Below, piece after piece: positions 8,757 to 9,134 of a stretch of DNA of 9,134 nt. This stretch comes from Candidatus Eiseniibacteriota bacterium. GTDB taxonomy: Bacteria > JAFGKV01. The DNA lies in contig JALOPK010000118.1 in assembly GCA_025453925.1 (NCBI GenBank), positions 1 to 9,134 of the forward strand, in the 5' to 3' direction. How positions within the stretch are numbered: position 1 is the first letter of the stretch; every line of letters begins with the position of its first letter. The notes beneath the pieces are model-generated. The model was given only the letters and a program-made list of their open reading frames with translations. It did no database searches and was not told the DNA's origin. A program made the translations under genes and the position numbers.

Positions 8757-8920
8757 CCGAGGCCCTTCTGGAAGAGGAGATTGACAATTCCCACAAACGC
8801 AGAAATCACGATGGTCGTGACGATCACGATTCCGGTCGACTCGAGCAACTCAGGCCGCGTCGGCCATGTCACACGTGACATCTCTATCTTGACGTCCTTG
8901 AAGAACGCTATCGCTTGCAG
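8732..8920 (-). CDS. secE: Preprotein translocase subunit SecE (start codon uncertain)
   Basis: SecE is the small membrane subunit that clamps SecY in the SecYEG protein-conducting channel. The reading frame holds the family pattern: an amphipathic helix [12 protein letters not shown], the signature [12 protein letters not shown], and one transmembrane segment at about residues 30-50 ([20 protein letters not shown]), ending at TAA 8732-8734. With the CTG at 8918-8920 as start it has 62 residues, a normal length. There is no ATG, GTG or TTG between the in-frame TGA at 8936-8938 and the ATG at 8879-8881. That ATG would give only 49 residues and lose the amphipathic helix. Neither candidate has a good Shine-Dalgarno. 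The CTG version overlaps the rpmG end by 13 nt, so reinitiation by terminating ribosomes is plausible. The gene identity is clear; the exact start is not. Confidence 0.88.
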   Translation of the reverse strand: MQAIAFFKDVKIEMSRVTWPTRPELLESTGIVIVTTIVISAFVGIVNLLFQKGLGWILTGGR

Positions 8921-9024
8921 TACTTCTGGAACTCAACACGTCCCGGGTGCAGGCGTTTGTTCTTGGTCTTTGAATAGTTGCGACGTTTGCACTCGTTACA
9001 CGCGAGCTGGATGATCTCCCTCAC
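8908..9024 (-). CDS. rpmG: 50S ribosomal protein L33, short form lacking the usual C-terminal tail
   Basis: L33 is a small protein of the large subunit near the E site. The product is 38 residues: it starts [18 protein letters not shown], continues with [17 protein letters not shown], and ends CKR at TAG 8908-8910. Zinc-binding L33 proteins usually have about 49-52 residues, with CxxC near the N-terminus and a second CxxC followed by an RxHTxHKE-like tail. Here C9, C12 and C36 are present, but the stop comes before the fourth cysteine and tail. The GTG start at 9022-9024 has GGGAG 8 nt upstream, and an in-frame TGA two codons upstream excludes a longer start. It follows tuf by 16 nt, as is common. 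It may be a natural short form, a C-terminal deletion, or an assembly or sequencing error. Confidence 0.9.
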   Translation of the reverse strand: MREIIQLACNECKRRNYSKTKNKRLHPGRVEFQKYCKR

Positions 9025-9032
9025 CGCTCATA

Positions 9033-9037
9033 CTCCC
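9033..9037 (-). promoter_or_regulatory. Shine-Dalgarno for the GTG start of rpmG
   Basis: GGGAG on the mRNA strand lies 8 nt before the GTG at 9022-9024, in the 16-nt gap after tuf. It is the only good site here and confirms the non-ATG start. Confidence 0.65.
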
Positions 9038-9040
9038 GTT

Positions 9041-9134
9041 CTACTGGAGGATTTTGCCGATCACGCCGGCTCCCACCGTCCGGCCTCCCTCGCGGATCGC
9101 AAACCGCAACCCCTCTTCCATCGCTATCGGCATG
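9041..9134 (-). CDS. tuf: Translation elongation factor Tu (last 30 codons; 5' part outside window)
   Basis: EF-Tu is the GTPase that delivers aminoacyl-tRNA to the ribosomal A site. Only the C-terminal end of domain III is in the window: [19 protein letters not shown] is followed by [11 protein letters not shown] and a TAG at 9041-9043. This is the nearly invariant EF-Tu C-terminus ([19 protein letters not shown]). The gene directly precedes rpmG with a 16-nt gap, and there is no tRNA gene between them. Cotranscription with the downstream genes is likely. Confidence 0.96.
   Translation of the reverse strand, partial: MPIAMEEGLRFAIREGGRTVGAGVIGKILQ

Noticed and set aside
9025-9040. A tRNA-Trp gene between tuf and secE, as in some bacteria
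   Set aside because: The tuf-rpmG gap is 16 nt and rpmG overlaps secE, so there is no room for a tRNA.
1-9134. Mobile elements, CRISPR arrays, defence genes or transferred islands
   Set aside because: All sequence is accounted for by a continuous housekeeping operon; no transposase, repeat array, attachment site or foreign gene was seen on either strand.

Overview
This window is one uninterrupted stretch of the bacterial core transcription-translation operon, with every gene on the minus strand. In transcription order (right to left) it holds the end of tuf (EF-Tu), rpmG (L33), secE, nusG, rplK (L11), rplA (L1), rplJ (L10), rplL (L7/L12), rpoB (RNA polymerase beta) and the first 678 codons of rpoC (beta'). 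rpoC and tuf run off the two ends of the window. rpmG and secE are short and lie in the 8732-9024 interval.

The organism is a high-GC bacterium. RpoB carries an insertion of about 125 residues at the position of the E. coli beta-i9 insertion, and a shorter block resembling beta-i4, so it is a large 'Gram-negative type' beta subunit. Neither RpoB nor RpoC looks clearly proteobacterial. My low-confidence guess is the FCB group or a nearby phylum such as Gemmatimonadota or Eisenbacteria.

Packing is tight. The tuf-rpmG gap is 16 nt, rpmG and secE overlap, and secE and nusG overlap by 25 nt. The gaps after that are nusG-rplK 80 nt, rplK-rplA 13 nt, rplA-rplJ 9 nt, rplJ-rplL 19 nt, rplL-rpoB 108 nt (or 69 nt with a longer rpoB) and rpoB-rpoC 84 nt. 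Only the three longer gaps have room for RNA signals, and each holds a possible stem-loop. The one between rplL and rpoB is a perfect 12-bp stem and stands out. No convincing internal promoter is visible. No gap without a gene exceeds 300 bases. Several starts are GTG with a good Shine-Dalgarno (rpmG, rplA, rplL, probably rpoB).

The gene products act together. EF-Tu, L33, L11, L1, L10 and L7/L12 serve the ribosome and its factor-binding stalk. NusG links polymerase to ribosome or Rho, SecE belongs to the SecYEG translocon, and RpoB/RpoC form the catalytic core of RNA polymerase.

I find no new biological system here. The points worth a second look are local: an L33 that stops before its last zinc-binding cysteine and conserved tail; a secE overlapping it with no standard start codon before its conserved N-terminal helix; a beta subunit with Asn at the position of E. 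coli His526 in the rifampicin pocket; the strong rplL-rpoB stem-loop; and no space for an L10 leader before rplJ.
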